Source of the DNA: Micromonospora sp. RP3T
GTDB lineage: Bacteria; Actinomycetota; Actinomycetes; Mycobacteriales; Micromonosporaceae
Direction: 5' to 3'
Assembly: GCF_003027925.1 (NCBI RefSeq)
Contig: NZ_PYPS01000004.1
Span: 1 to 64,000 of the forward strand
Length of the DNA stretch: 64,000 nt
A program made the translations under genes and the position numbers. Below, in pieces: positions 37,192 through 45,722 of the stretch. The notes beneath the pieces were generated by a model. That model ran no database searches. It saw only the letters and a list, made by a program, of their open reading frames with translations, and was not told where the DNA came from. The number at the start of each line of letters is the position of its first letter. The first letter of the stretch is position 1.

Positions 37192-38682
37192 ATGTCGCCG
37201 TTCACGCCCGACCTCCGGCTGCACGACCGGTACGTCCTGCGCGAGCGCATCGGGCTCGGCGGGATGTCCGAGGTGTGGCGCGCCGACGACGAGGTGTTGC
37301 ACCGTCCGGTCGCGGTCAAGGCGCTCGCCGGACGGCTCGCCGCCGACCCGCAGCTGCGCGCCACCATCCAGCGTGAGGCCCGCGCCGCCGCGCGGCTCAC
37401 CCACCCGCACGTGACCCAGGTGTACGACTACGGCGAGGCCACGCTGCCCGGCGGGGTGGTGACGCCGTACCTGGTGATGGAGCTGGTGGCCGGTCAGACA
37501 CTTGCCGACCGGCTGGCCGGCGGGCCGCTGGCCTGGCCGGACGCGCTCCGGACCGCCGGGCAGGTGGCCGCCGCGCTGGCCGCCGCGCACCGGATCGGCG
37601 TGGTGCACCGGGACGTGAAGCCGGCCAACGTGATGCTCACCGAGACCGGCGCGAAGGTGCTCGACTTCGGCATCGCCGCGCCGGCCGGCCCGCACCAACC
37701 GGCTGCCGGGCCGGCCGGTGAACCGCTGGCCGGCACCCCTGCCTACTTCGCCCCGGAACGACTCGATCCCGGGCCCACCCACCCGGCCGGTGACGTGTAC
37801 GCGCTCGGCGCGCTGCTCTACCGCAGCCTCACCGGTCGGCCCCCGCTGCCGGTGCGGACCTGGGACGACGTGGTCGACCTGCGGGACCGGCGTCCCCCGG
37901 TGCCGCCGCTGCGGGTGCCCGGGCTGCCCGCCGACGTCGCCGACCTGGTGCTGGACTGCCTGGCCCTCGACCCGGCCCGGCGACCCACCGCCGCCCGGGT
38001 CGCCGACCGGCTCGGCGCCGGCCGCCCGGTCGACCCGCCGACCGCGGTCCTGCCCACGGTCTCCCGGGTGGCGCACCCGGCCACGCTGATCGAGCGGCCC
38101 GCCGTGGGGGCCCGCCCGGTCCCGCCGACCCGCCCGGAGGTCCCGCCGAACCGGCTCACCGGCGTGCTGGTCGCCGGCGCGGTGGTGCTGCTGCTCGCGC
38201 TGGTCGGCGCGTTGGTCTTCGACAGCCGCGCCGGGACGCCGCGGGCCGCCACGCCGTCGGTCGTGGTCCCACCGCCCGCGTCCGCGTCGAGCAGCGCCCG
38301 CCCGGCGCCGACCCGCGTCGCGCCGTCGTCGGCGGCGACCGAGCCGGTCACCGCCCGACAGCTCGCGGACCGCTTCACCGCTCTGCTGGACCGCGCCGAG
38401 GCGGCCCGGCTGATCGACCGCAAGACCGCCGACGACCTGCGGAAGAAGGCAGCCGAGCTGGACCGGGGCAAGCTCAGGGACCGTGCCAAGCGGGTCGAGG
38501 ACCTGCACGAGCGGATCGAGGACGCGGCCGAGGACGACAAGCTCGACGGCGCCACCGCCGCCGCGCTGCGCCGGCTGCTCGACGCCTACGACCGGTTGCG
38601 TGGCGGGCGGCTGACCGGCCGGCGTCGGACGGTCCGGCCGGGTGACCGCGACCCGGCCGGGCGATCCGCGGTTCGGCCGTAA
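37192..38682 (+). CDS. Membrane Ser/Thr protein kinase (PknB-type)
   Basis: 496 residues, ATG 37192 after GGGGG. The kinase domain (about 10-275) has the Gly-rich loop IGLGGMSEVW, ATP-anchoring Lys43 (VAVKAL), catalytic Asp141 in VVHRDVKPANV and VLDFGIAA as the metal motif. A single transmembrane helix (about 322-342, VLVAGAVVLLLALVGALVF) separates it from an outside Ser/Pro-rich spacer and a charged helical segment (about 385-465). No PASTA repeats are present, so it is unlikely to sense muropeptides. Substrates are unknown. Confidence 0.95.
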   Translation: MSPFTPDLRLHDRYVLRERIGLGGMSEVWRADDEVLHRPVAVKALAGRLAADPQLRATIQREARAAARLTHPHVTQVYDYGEATLPGGVVTPYLVMELVAGQTLADRLAGGPLAWPDALRTAGQVAAALAAAHRIGVVHRDVKPANVMLTETGAKVLDFGIAAPAGPHQPAAGPAGEPLAGTPAYFAPERLDPGPTHPAGDVYALGALLYRSLTGRPPLPVRTWDDVVDLRDRRPPVPPLRVPGLPADVADLVLDCLALDPARRPTAARVADRLGAGRPVDPPTAVLPTVSRVAHPATLIERPAVGARPVPPTRPEVPPNRLTGVLVAGAVVLLLALVGALVFDSRAGTPRAATPSVVVPPPASASSSARPAPTRVAPSSAATEPVTARQLADRFTALLDRAEAARLIDRKTADDLRKKAAELDRGKLRDRAKRVEDLHERIEDAAEDDKLDGATAAALRRLLDAYDRLRGGRLTGRRRTVRPGDRDPAGRSAVRP

Positions 38683-38733
38683 CCGGTGCCGCTTTCCGTG
38701 GTCGCCGGTCGGGTTGCCCCGTACCGTGGTCGG

Positions 38734-39495
38734 ATGATCGGAAACGCACAGCTGCTCGCCGGCCCCCGGGTGAGTGCCGCGCGGGCCGCGGAGCCGGCCG
38801 GCGAAGGACCCGTCGGCTGGGTCACCGGCCTGGTGGAACGCCTCGGCGGCCCCGGGGCCGGGCTCGCGGTGGCGCTGGAGAACCTGTTCCCGCCCATTCC
38901 CAGCGAGGTCATCCTGCCGCTGGCCGGGTTCACCGCCAGCCAGGGCCGGATGAGCCTGTTCGGCGCGATCGCCTGGACCACGCTCGGGTCGGTGCTGGGC
39001 GCGCTGGCGCTCTACTACGTCGGGGCGGCGCTCGGGCGGGACCGGATGCGCGCCCTGGCCGGCCGGTTGCCGCTGATCAAGCTGGCGGACGTGGATCGCA
39101 CCGAGGCGTGGTTCCTGCGGCACGGCGTCAAGGCCGTCTTCTTCGGCCGGATGATCCCGATCTTCCGAAGCCTGATCTCGATCCCGGCCGGCGTGGAACG
39201 GATGCCGGTGCCGGTGTTCCTGCTCTTCACCACGCTGGGCAGCCTGATCTGGAACTCCGCGTTCGTGCTCGCCGGCTATCTGCTGGGCGAGAACTGGCAC
39301 GTGGTCGAGGCGTACGTCGGCACGCTCCAGAACGTGGTCATCCTGGCGGTCGTGGGCGGTGTCGGCTGGTTCGTGGTGAGCCGGGTCCGCCGCAACCGCC
39401 GGTCCACCCCGGACGCGCCGGCGGCCCCGCCCCGGCCGGGCACGGTCTACCGGGGCGGCTGGTACGGCGCCGACGACGATCAGCAGGCCGGGTAG
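38734..39495 (+). CDS. DedA-family membrane protein
   Basis: 253 residues with several hydrophobic segments. Family motifs: 'LENLFPPIPSEVILPLAGF', 'FGRMIPIFRSLISIPAGVERM' and 'TTLGSLIWNSAFVLAGYLLG'. DedA proteins are linked to membrane lipid recycling (flipping of undecaprenyl phosphate or phosphatidylethanolamine) and envelope homeostasis. The last 16 bases overlap the end of the convergent hydrolase gene, so the two mRNAs are complementary at their 3' ends. The start ATG 38734 follows CCGTGGTCGG, with no strong ribosome site. Confidence 0.92.
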   Translation: MIGNAQLLAGPRVSAARAAEPAGEGPVGWVTGLVERLGGPGAGLAVALENLFPPIPSEVILPLAGFTASQGRMSLFGAIAWTTLGSVLGALALYYVGAALGRDRMRALAGRLPLIKLADVDRTEAWFLRHGVKAVFFGRMIPIFRSLISIPAGVERMPVPVFLLFTTLGSLIWNSAFVLAGYLLGENWHVVEAYVGTLQNVVILAVVGGVGWFVVSRVRRNRRSTPDAPAAPPRPGTVYRGGWYGADDDQQAG

Positions 39496-40835
39496 AGGCG
39501 GCGGGTGCCGGTGCCGGCGGCCCAGGCGGCCGGGTCGCTGAACCGGCAGCCGAAGCCCGGCGCCGCCACCGCCCGGGGATCGGTGACCGGGTCGCCGGCC
39601 GGGCGCTGGCCGGTGCGGACCCAGCGGGTCAGGTCGTCCCAGGCGGCGCCGGCCTCGGCGGGGCTGAACTCGCAGTGCTGTGTGCTGCGGACCGCCCGTT
39701 GCACCAGCAGCCGGGACCGGCCGTGCCGGGCCACGTCGCGGGCGTACGCCTGCTCCATCCGGAACGGCACGAAGAGGTCACCGAGGCCGTGCAGGCTGAG
39801 CACCGGCACGGTGGGGCGGCCGGCGATCCGGGGCACCTCGGTCAGGCCGGGGGAGAGCCGCTGCCGGAGGTTCTCCGGCGCGACCCGCTGCACGGTGGCG
39901 TTCAGGTCCACCGGCTGGTTCGGGGCGTACCTGGTGAACAGGTTCGTGGCGAGCTGGCCGGGCCGCTGGGCGGGGGAGTCGCCGCCGTTGGTGGTGGCGA
40001 TGCCGAACAGGAAGTCCTTCCACACCGCGAACGCCGCGTCGGTGCCCGGCCGGACGCCGCCGGAGCGGGCCACGGTGACCGCACGCAGCTGTTTGCCGAG
40101 CGCGTTCGTGGTGTCCGGGCCGGTGGGCGTGAGGCCGGCCAGCCCGGTCGCCACCTGGATGCGGGGCACCGCGTTCGTCAGGTAGTCGGCCGGCGGTGGG
40201 TAGGCGCGCACGCCGGTCAGCGCCTGCGCGACCAGGTTGTAGTCCAGCAGGTAGTCGAACAGCTCCTGGTCGCCGAGCACCCCGCACATCGGCAGCGCGC
40301 CGGCGTAGTAGCCCGGGTACTGCTCCAGCGAGCGGCCGATGACGTGCCCGCCCAGGGAGACGCCGGCGATGAGCACCCGGTGCGGCCGTCGCACGGTGCG
40401 CGCGAACAGGTCGGCGAGGGCCCGGGTGCCGAGCACGCCCGAGCGGACGTCGTAGCCGTTGCGGTCGTACGAGGAGGACGCCCAGGCGTACCCCTGGGAC
40501 AGCAGGCGCTGCCGCAGGTCGAACGCGGGCGGCTCGGGGGAGAGTTCGGTGCCCTGGCCGCGGTAGCCGTGCGCCCACATCACCAGGTCGCCGTTCCACG
40601 TCGCCGGGACCTCGACGACGTAGCCGGCGTGCGCGTGCACGCCCTGCCGGACGGTGGTGGCGGCGCCGTCCACGACAAGCGGCGGCAGCGGCGGGTTGAC
40701 GATGGTGTAGCCGGGCAGCGGCTGGTTGCCGTCGTCGTGGCCGGCGGCGTGCGCGGGCGCCGCGCCGACCAGGCCGAGCGCGAGCGCGAGGGCGGCGCCG
40801 GCGGCGAGCAGCCGGCGGGTGGGTGAGGTCTGCAT
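39480..40835 (-). CDS. Secreted alpha/beta-hydrolase
   Basis: 451 residues. The N-terminus is a classic Sec signal: RR, a hydrophobic Ala/Leu stretch (about 9-24) and cleavage after AHA near 30. The hydrolase core has an 'MWAHGYRGQG' oxyanion strand, nucleophile elbow IAGVSLGGHVI, and a late 'SLHGLGDLFVPF' (Asp) and 'STQHCEF' (His) pair. This suggests an exported esterase, tannase/feruloyl-esterase-like in overall shape, or a prolyl-type peptidase; substrate not determined. Its promoter region contains a TetR-type palindrome (40896-40909). Confidence 0.85.
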   Translation of the reverse strand: MQTSPTRRLLAAGAALALALGLVGAAPAHAAGHDDGNQPLPGYTIVNPPLPPLVVDGAATTVRQGVHAHAGYVVEVPATWNGDLVMWAHGYRGQGTELSPEPPAFDLRQRLLSQGYAWASSSYDRNGYDVRSGVLGTRALADLFARTVRRPHRVLIAGVSLGGHVIGRSLEQYPGYYAGALPMCGVLGDQELFDYLLDYNLVAQALTGVRAYPPPADYLTNAVPRIQVATGLAGLTPTGPDTTNALGKQLRAVTVARSGGVRPGTDAAFAVWKDFLFGIATTNGGDSPAQRPGQLATNLFTRYAPNQPVDLNATVQRVAPENLRQRLSPGLTEVPRIAGRPTVPVLSLHGLGDLFVPFRMEQAYARDVARHGRSRLLVQRAVRSTQHCEFSPAEAGAAWDDLTRWVRTGQRPAGDPVTDPRAVAAPGFGCRFSDPAAWAAGTGTRRLYPAC

Positions 40836-40895
40836 CGCTGCTCCCCGGGGACGGGTGCCGCCCCGGGGCGCGGGGCGGCGGGGCGGGACGGATGC

Positions 40896-40909
40896 CTACC
40901 GGCCGGTAG
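40896..40909. promoter_or_regulatory. TetR-type operator palindrome upstream of the secreted hydrolase
   Basis: CTACCGGCCGGTAG is a perfect 14-bp palindrome 60 bases upstream of the hydrolase start, in the gap divergent to 41032-41868. 'TACCG(x2)CGGTA' dyads are common operators of TetR-family repressors in actinobacteria. No tetR gene lies in this window, so the regulator would be encoded elsewhere. Confidence 0.6.
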
Positions 40910-41031
40910 CGACCTGAACCTAGGCCGGGCGTCGAGGGCTGTCAATCGTTGACGGACCGGCCGCCGCCGGAATGAACCGTGGCGGAAACGGAGCCGTATG
41001 ACCCGGTGGGGACCGGCGAGAGGGGACGACC

Positions 41032-41868
41032 ATGACGGCATCCGGGGACGACGCCGACCTGCCCGACACCCGGTGGTCCGGCGCCGCCCGCTGGCTGTCC
41101 GCCGCCGCCGTGCTGGTGGTCGTGCTCGGCGCGGTGGCGGTCGCGGTGACGCTGTCCAACCCGGCCCGTCTCGGGGTGGTCTTCTCGGGCGGCCCGCCGC
41201 CCTCGCCGGCCGCCGACCCGGGCGGCTCCGGCGGTGTCGGTGGTGCCGAGGTGGCCGCCACCGAGACGCTCACCGCGCCGCGCGGGGACCGACGGCGGGC
41301 CGACTTCGAACTGGTCGACGGCCTGACCAGCTTCACGCTGCGGGCCGCCGACCTGGGCGACGACCTGTACCGGATCGGCGCGCCGGACGACGCCGGCGTG
41401 ACGCCCCGCCCGCGGGTGGACGGCGACCGGGTCCGGCTGCGGATCGTCGAGAACGGCCGCGCCGGGCCGGCCGCCGTCGAGGTGGTGCTCAACGCCCGGC
41501 TGACCTGGCGGGTACGACTCGTCGGTGGCGTGCGTGAGCAGCGGCTCGACCTGGGCGCGGCCCGGCTCGCCGGGGTCGAGCTGATCGGCGGCGCGTCGCG
41601 TACCCGATTGTTGTTGCCGCCGCTCGACGGCACGCTCACCGTGCGGATGACCGGCGGGGTCAGTGAGCTGACGGTGACCGTGCCGGGCGGGCCACCGGCC
41701 CGGGTGCGGGTGGCGTCCGGCGCCGGCTCGCTGGCCGTGTACGACGAGCGCCGCGCCGGCATCGCCGCCGGGGACGTGGTCAGCTCACCGGGCTGGGACC
41801 GGGCGGCGGACCGGCTCTACCTCGACCTGGTGGCCGGCGCGAACGCGGTGAGCGTCACCGCGGACTGA
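41032..41868 (+). CDS. Single-pass membrane-anchored protein with beta-rich outer domain
   Basis: 278 residues. A transmembrane helix (about 22-42, 'WLSAAAVLVVVLGAVAVAVTL') follows a short acidic cytosolic start. Outside lie a Gly/Pro linker and a beta-repeat domain in which strands such as 'VEVVLNARLTWRVRLVGGV', 'LIGGASRTRLLLPPLDGTL' and 'TVRMTGGVSELTVTVPGG' recur. This layout resembles DUF4097/DUF2154 'toastrack' adhesin-like domains. No catalytic motif is seen and I cannot give a function. It is followed 16 bp later by the pirin gene and may share its transcript. Confidence 0.75.
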   Translation: MTASGDDADLPDTRWSGAARWLSAAAVLVVVLGAVAVAVTLSNPARLGVVFSGGPPPSPAADPGGSGGVGGAEVAATETLTAPRGDRRRADFELVDGLTSFTLRAADLGDDLYRIGAPDDAGVTPRPRVDGDRVRLRIVENGRAGPAAVEVVLNARLTWRVRLVGGVREQRLDLGAARLAGVELIGGASRTRLLLPPLDGTLTVRMTGGVSELTVTVPGGPPARVRVASGAGSLAVYDERRAGIAAGDVVSSPGWDRAADRLYLDLVAGANAVSVTAD

Positions 41869-41884
41869 GCGTACAGTTCGGGCG

Positions 41885-42856
41885 GTGGACCGTACCGAAT
41901 CGCTGCCCGCGCAGACGCTTCCACCCGGCGTCGGCGCCACCGACCCGGGCAGCGTGCTGCTGCCCGGCCACGACGTCCCGCTCGGCCGCTACACCACGGT
42001 TCGTCGGCTGCTGCCGCAGCGGCAGCGGCGGATGGTCGGCGCGTGGTGCTTCGTCGACCACTTCGGCCCGGACGACGTGGCGCAGCGGCCCGGCATGGAG
42101 GTGCCGCCGCACCCGCACACCGGCCTCCAGACCGTCACCTGGCTGCTCGACGGCGAGATCCTGCACCGGGACAGCCTCGGCAACGTGCAACCGATCCGCC
42201 CCGGCCAGCTCAACGTGATGACCTCCGGCCGGGGCATCGCCCACTCGGAGCGCTCACCGCTGGTCCACCCGCCGCTGATGCACGGCGTGCAGCTCTGGGT
42301 CGCGCTGCCCGACCCGGCCCGGGCCGGCGACCCGGACTTCGCCCACCACGCCGAGCTGCCCCGGTGGCGCGACGGCGACCTGGACCTGACGCTGCTCGTC
42401 GGGGAGTTCGGCGGGGTACGCTCACCGGCCGTCGCGCACACCCCGCTGCTCGGCGCGCAGCTCGAGGCGCACGGTCCGGCGGCGGCCACGCTGCGGTTGC
42501 GGCCCGACTTCGAGTACGCGCTGCTGGCGATGTCCGGCTCGGCCGAGGCGGACGACGTGGCGTTCGCCCCGGGAGCGCTGCTCTACCTGGGTGCCGGCCG
42601 GACGGCGCTGACGGTGCGTGCCGCGCCGGGCAGCCGGCTGCTGCTGCTCGGCGGCGCGCCGTTCGACGAACCACTGGTGATGTGGTGGAACTTCGTCGGC
42701 CGCTCGCACGAGGAGGTCGCCGCCGCGCGGGAGGACTGGATGGCCGGTCGCCGGTTCGGCACGGTCGCCGCCGACGACGCCCCTCCGCTGCCCGCGCCCG
42801 CGCTGCCCACCACCCGGCTCAAGGCCCGCGACCGCAGCGGCGGCGTCCGCGGCTGA
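41885..42856 (+). CDS. Pirin family protein
   Basis: 323 residues, GTG 41885. The N-terminal cupin holds the pirin metal site in 'PPHPHTGLQTVTWLLDGEILHRDS' and 'GRGIAHSE', with the metal-binding His residues preserved; a second cupin-like half ends in 'PLVMWWNFVGRSHEEV'. Bacterial pirins are iron proteins, some with quercetinase-like or redox-regulatory roles. The acidic-to-neutral surface cannot be judged here. The start gives an ordinary family-length product, directly after the membrane protein gene. Confidence 0.93.
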   Translation: MDRTESLPAQTLPPGVGATDPGSVLLPGHDVPLGRYTTVRRLLPQRQRRMVGAWCFVDHFGPDDVAQRPGMEVPPHPHTGLQTVTWLLDGEILHRDSLGNVQPIRPGQLNVMTSGRGIAHSERSPLVHPPLMHGVQLWVALPDPARAGDPDFAHHAELPRWRDGDLDLTLLVGEFGGVRSPAVAHTPLLGAQLEAHGPAAATLRLRPDFEYALLAMSGSAEADDVAFAPGALLYLGAGRTALTVRAAPGSRLLLLGGAPFDEPLVMWWNFVGRSHEEVAAAREDWMAGRRFGTVAADDAPPLPAPALPTTRLKARDRSGGVRG

Positions 42857-43017
42857 GGCACGTGCCGCCGGACACACTTTCCGGAATCTCACCCGTTCGG
42901 CTGATGGCCCGTCGTATGATGATCGTGGCAGTGATGCCCGCCCGGTTCGGGCGAACATCCACCGCCTGGTGATCGCGACCCGGTTCGGGCGCGCACCGTC
43001 AGGGCCAGGTGTTGCGT

Positions 43018-43052
43018 GGCGCCCCAGGTCGCGGTTCGTGACCCGGGGCGCC
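43018..43052. terminator. Bidirectional hairpin in the pirin/DUF2795 gap
   Basis: The 303-base gap 42857-43159 holds no gene that I can support. It contains a strong stem: GGCGCCCC (43018-43025) pairs with GGGGCGCC (43045-43052), then after one A/C mismatch GGTC pairs with GACC around a 9-base loop. It would terminate both convergent genes. A smaller CGCCC-GGTTC-GGGCG hairpin lies near 42940. Confidence 0.7.
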
Positions 43053-43159
43053 CGCCTGTCGCCGGGCCCGGCCGGGCCCCGCCAGGCCCCGCCAACCGGT
43101 GCGCCGTCGCGCACGGCGTCGCGCCCGGCCGCGACGCGACCGGGCGGTGCCGGACGGGC

Positions 43160-43429
43160 TCAGATGCGGCGCACGTGCTGTGAGACGCGGGAATGGTCGT
43201 CCCGGGCCTGGGCGGCCCGCTGTGACCGGCTGACCTCGGGGGCCGCGTCGATGCCGGCCGACCGCGCCACCTCGGTGCCGTTGGCGTAGTCCACCGGCGG
43301 CAACGCGCGCAACGCCCGCAACACGTCGGGCGGCGCGCCCTCCCGTTCCGCCTCGCGGATGACGTCGTTCTTCCCGGCCGGGTAGTCCAGCGCGGACAGG
43401 TACTCAAGGACGTCCGAATAGCTCGCCAT
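43160..43429 (-). CDS. DUF2795 domain protein
   Basis: 89 residues. The first 50 residues, 'YSDVLEYLSALDYPAGKNDVIREAEREGAPPDVLRALRALP', follow the DUF2795 pattern (a short helical domain with a 'L..L.YPA.K.dvi..A...gA' core). The remainder is polar, with many His/Arg/Gln. Function unknown. It lies next to a divergent DUF2267 gene; these two small families are often neighbours in actinobacterial stress loci, which is the only clue to its role. Confidence 0.88.
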   Translation of the reverse strand: MASYSDVLEYLSALDYPAGKNDVIREAEREGAPPDVLRALRALPPVDYANGTEVARSAGIDAAPEVSRSQRAAQARDDHSRVSQHVRRI

Positions 43430-43570
43430 GGGTCGGGCTCCTCGCGCCAGTCGTCGGGGTCGTGACCGCGCGGCGGTTACCCGCAACGCGGCGGCTCACG
43501 CCCCGGTCTCGCGCGTTTCCGCCGCGCCGGGACGGGTAGCCGCCTGCGCGCACCGAAGGGGGTACCACCG

Positions 43571-43978
43571 ATGGACCACCACACGTTCGTGGCCCGGGTC
43601 GCCGGACGCACCGGCACCGCCGAGGACCGGGCCGCGACGCTCACCGCCGCCACGCTGGGGACGCTCGCCGAGCGGCTGACCGGCGGCGAGGCGCTGGACC
43701 TCGCCGCGCAACTGCCGAAGCCGCTGCGGGGGGCGCTCAACCCGCAGCCGCACACCGAGGCGGCCGAACGGTTCGGGGCGGTCGAGTTCGTCGCCCGGGT
43801 CGCCCGCCGGGCCGGCTGCGACGAGAACACCGCCCGGGGCGCGGCGCGGGCGGTGTTCGCCACGCTGCGCGAGGCGATCAGCGGTGGCGAGTTCGCCGAC
43901 GTGGTGGTGCAGTTGCCCCGGGACTACCGGGACCTGGTGGAGCCGGCGCTCGCGCCCGTCACCACCCGCCGACGCTGA
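43571..43978 (+). CDS. DUF2267 family protein
   Basis: 135 residues with the duplicated helical core of DUF2267: 'TLAERLTGGEALDLAAQLPKPL' in the first half and 'TLREAISGGEFADVVVQLPRDY' in the second. The spacing matches that of the 181-573 protein, so they are paralogues. ATG 43571 is preceded by GAAGGGGGT. The gene is divergent from DUF2795 and followed by nested palindromes that may terminate it. Confidence 0.92.
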   Translation: MDHHTFVARVAGRTGTAEDRAATLTAATLGTLAERLTGGEALDLAAQLPKPLRGALNPQPHTEAAERFGAVEFVARVARRAGCDENTARGAARAVFATLREAISGGEFADVVVQLPRDYRDLVEPALAPVTTRRR

Positions 43979-43990
43979 CGCCGTCCGGTG

Positions 43991-44026
43991 CCGGCCATTG
44001 CCCGGCCATTGCCCGGCAATGGCCGG
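43991..44026. repeat. Direct and inverted CCGGCCATTGCC repeats
   Basis: CCGGCCATTGCC occurs at 43991-44002 and again at 44002-44013, sharing one base, and its exact reverse complement GGCAATGGCCGG follows at 44015-44026. The RNA can form either a hairpin using the first copy (12-bp stem, 12-base loop) or a near-loopless dyad using the second. It lies 13 bp after the DUF2267 stop, so termination is the simplest role; a symmetrical protein site is an alternative. Confidence 0.7.
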
Positions 44027-44111
44027 CGTGGGACCACGCTGGATCCGGCCCGCACCGAAGATGGACACCGTCCGTCACGGCGGCCGGGGCCGGCACTGTC
44101 ACCCGGAACCG

Positions 44112-44238
44112 CCTTTGCTCTGCAGCCACGGGCGCATCACACACCGGGAGTAACCACGCCGGTTCCATCGTCCGCCCGCACGGACACCCTCGACGACCAG
44201 CTCACGGCCCCGCTGCGCCGATGGCTGCAGAGCAAAGG
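44112..44238. repeat. 127-bp element bounded by 17-bp perfect inverted repeats
   Basis: CCTTTGCTCTGCAGCCA (44112-44128) and its exact reverse complement (44222-44238) enclose 93 bases that hold no ORF I can support. The surrounding gap 43979-44344 (366 bases) contains otherwise only the palindromes near 44000. The element could be a MITE-like remnant or a pair of binding sites for one regulator. No target-site duplication is visible at the outer ends, which argues against a recent insertion. Confidence 0.65.
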
Positions 44239-44344
44239 GGCCGCTGGCGGCACCTGCCGCCCGTGCCGCGGGGAAACGGAGAGTGACCACGGCGGCAGTT
44301 GCGCAGAGTGAGGTGTCGCGGTTCGGGCGGTTCGCGCCGCGCGC

Positions 44345-45505
44345 TCAGCCGACCGCGCCGGCGGCGCGCAGCGCGGCGATCCGGGCGGCGTCCACGCCGG
44401 CGTCGGCCAGCACCTCGTCGGTGTGCTCGCCCGGTCGCGGCGGCGGGCGCCGGACCGCGGTCGGCGTGGCCGAGAAGCGTGGCGCCGGGGCCGGCTGCAC
44501 GACGCCGTCCGGCGCGACGAAGACGTCCCGGGCGGCCAGATGCGGATGCCGGGGCGCCTCCGCCCAGTCGAGCACCGGCGCCACGCAGGCGTCCGTGCCG
44601 GCCAGCAGCTCCGCCCACTCGTCCCGGGTCCGGGTCCGGAACAGCCGCGCCCAGGCCGCCCGCAACGCCGGCCAGTTCGCCGGGTCGTCGCGGTCCGGCG
44701 CGTCGTCGCCGTCCAGCGGGAAACCGGTGAGCCGGACCAGTTCGGCGTAGAACTGCGGCTCCAACGCGCCCACCGCCACGTAGCGCCCGTCGGCGCACTC
44801 GTACGTGTCGTAGAACGGCGCGCCGCCGTCGAGCAGGTTCGCGCCCCGTGGGTCCTGCCACAGGCCGAGGCCGCGCAGCGCGTGGATCTGGGTGGCCAGC
44901 ACCGACACACCGTCCACGATGGCCGCGTCGACCACCTGGCCGGGCGCCCCACCGCGGACCGCGTACACGGCCGCGACCACGCCAAGGGCCAGCATCATGC
45001 CGCCGCCGCCGAAGTCGCCGAGCAGGTTCATCGGCGGCACCGGACGCTCGCCGGCCCGGCCCACCCCGTGCAGCGCGCCGGTCAGCGCCAGGTAGTCGAT
45101 GTCGTGGCCGGCGGTCCGGGCGAGCGGCCCGTCCTGCCCCCAGCCGGTCATCCGCCCGTACACCAGGCGCGGGTTGGCGGCGAGGCACTCCTCCGGGCCG
45201 AGACCGAGCCGCTCGGCCACTCCCGGCCGGAAGCCCTCGACAAGCGCGTCCGCACCGGCCACCAGCGACAGCAGCAGCTCCCGGCCGTCCGGGTGCTTGA
45301 GGTCCAGCGCGATCGAGCGTCGGTTGCGGTTCAGCAGGTCGCCGGGGAACGCGCCGAACCCGCCGCCGCCCACCCGGTCCACCCGGACCACGTCCGCGCC
45401 GAGGTCGGCAAGCATCATGGCGGCGAACGGCCCCGGGCCGATGCCGGCCAGCTCGATCACCCGTACGCCGGTCAGCGGTCCGGTGGTGGTGGTCACCCGC
45501 GTCAC
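44345..45505 (-). CDS. CaiB/BaiF family acyl-CoA transferase or racemase
   Basis: 386 residues, GTG 45505. The opening 'GVRVIELAGIGPGPFAAMMLADLGADVVRVD' with RNRRSIALDLKHPDGRELLL, then 'VEGFRPGVAERLGLGPEECLAANPRLVYGRMTGWGQDGPLA' and the GHDIDYLALTGALH segment are diagnostic of the alpha-methylacyl-CoA racemase (AMACR/MCR) branch. GHDIDY supplies the catalytic His/Asp seen in racemases of 2-methyl-branched acyl-CoAs. A role in branched fatty-acid catabolism is likely; class III CoA transfer is the alternative. Confidence 0.92.
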   Translation of the reverse strand: MTRVTTTTGPLTGVRVIELAGIGPGPFAAMMLADLGADVVRVDRVGGGGFGAFPGDLLNRNRRSIALDLKHPDGRELLLSLVAGADALVEGFRPGVAERLGLGPEECLAANPRLVYGRMTGWGQDGPLARTAGHDIDYLALTGALHGVGRAGERPVPPMNLLGDFGGGGMMLALGVVAAVYAVRGGAPGQVVDAAIVDGVSVLATQIHALRGLGLWQDPRGANLLDGGAPFYDTYECADGRYVAVGALEPQFYAELVRLTGFPLDGDDAPDRDDPANWPALRAAWARLFRTRTRDEWAELLAGTDACVAPVLDWAEAPRHPHLAARDVFVAPDGVVQPAPAPRFSATPTAVRRPPPRPGEHTDEVLADAGVDAARIAALRAAGAVG

Positions 45506-45585
45506 CCTAGGGCTCCGGACCCCGGCACGCCACGGCCCCGACCGCCCGCACAGCGGTTGACCAGGGCAATCATCCGAGCCTCGAC

Positions 45586-45614
45586 TTGGCGTCCGGCTCC
45601 GGGTGGCCTAGCCT
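45586..45614 (+). promoter_or_regulatory. Promoter of the TerC riboswitch transcript
   Basis: TTGGCG (45586-45591) and TAGCCT (45609-45614) are separated by 17 bases, a plausible housekeeping-sigma promoter for a GC-rich actinobacterium. Transcription would start near 45621, just before the riboswitch-like fold at 45623. Confidence 0.5.
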
Positions 45615-45622
45615 TGGAACCG

Positions 45623-45722
45623 CGAGGGGAGTACTTCCCACGAACCATTCCGGTCAGTACGGCGAGCCCCGGGGGCGAGCCTCGGGTGGTTGCCCACGAA
45701 ATCGTGGGTGAAGGAGACCTCG
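45623..45722 (+). ncRNA. yybP-ykoY-type manganese riboswitch
   Basis: The leader of the TerC gene carries the conserved GGGGAGTA near its 5' end, a GGTCAGTACGG internal segment and a closing GAAGGAGACCTCG. The ends pair: CGAGG (45623-45627) with CCTCG (45718-45722). Inner stems include CCCACGAAATCGTGGG (45693-45708). This order matches my memory of the yybP-ykoY class, which binds Mn2+ and is frequently found upstream of TerC-family genes. The start codon lies 28 bases after the closing stem, so control of translation is likely. Confidence 0.75.
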
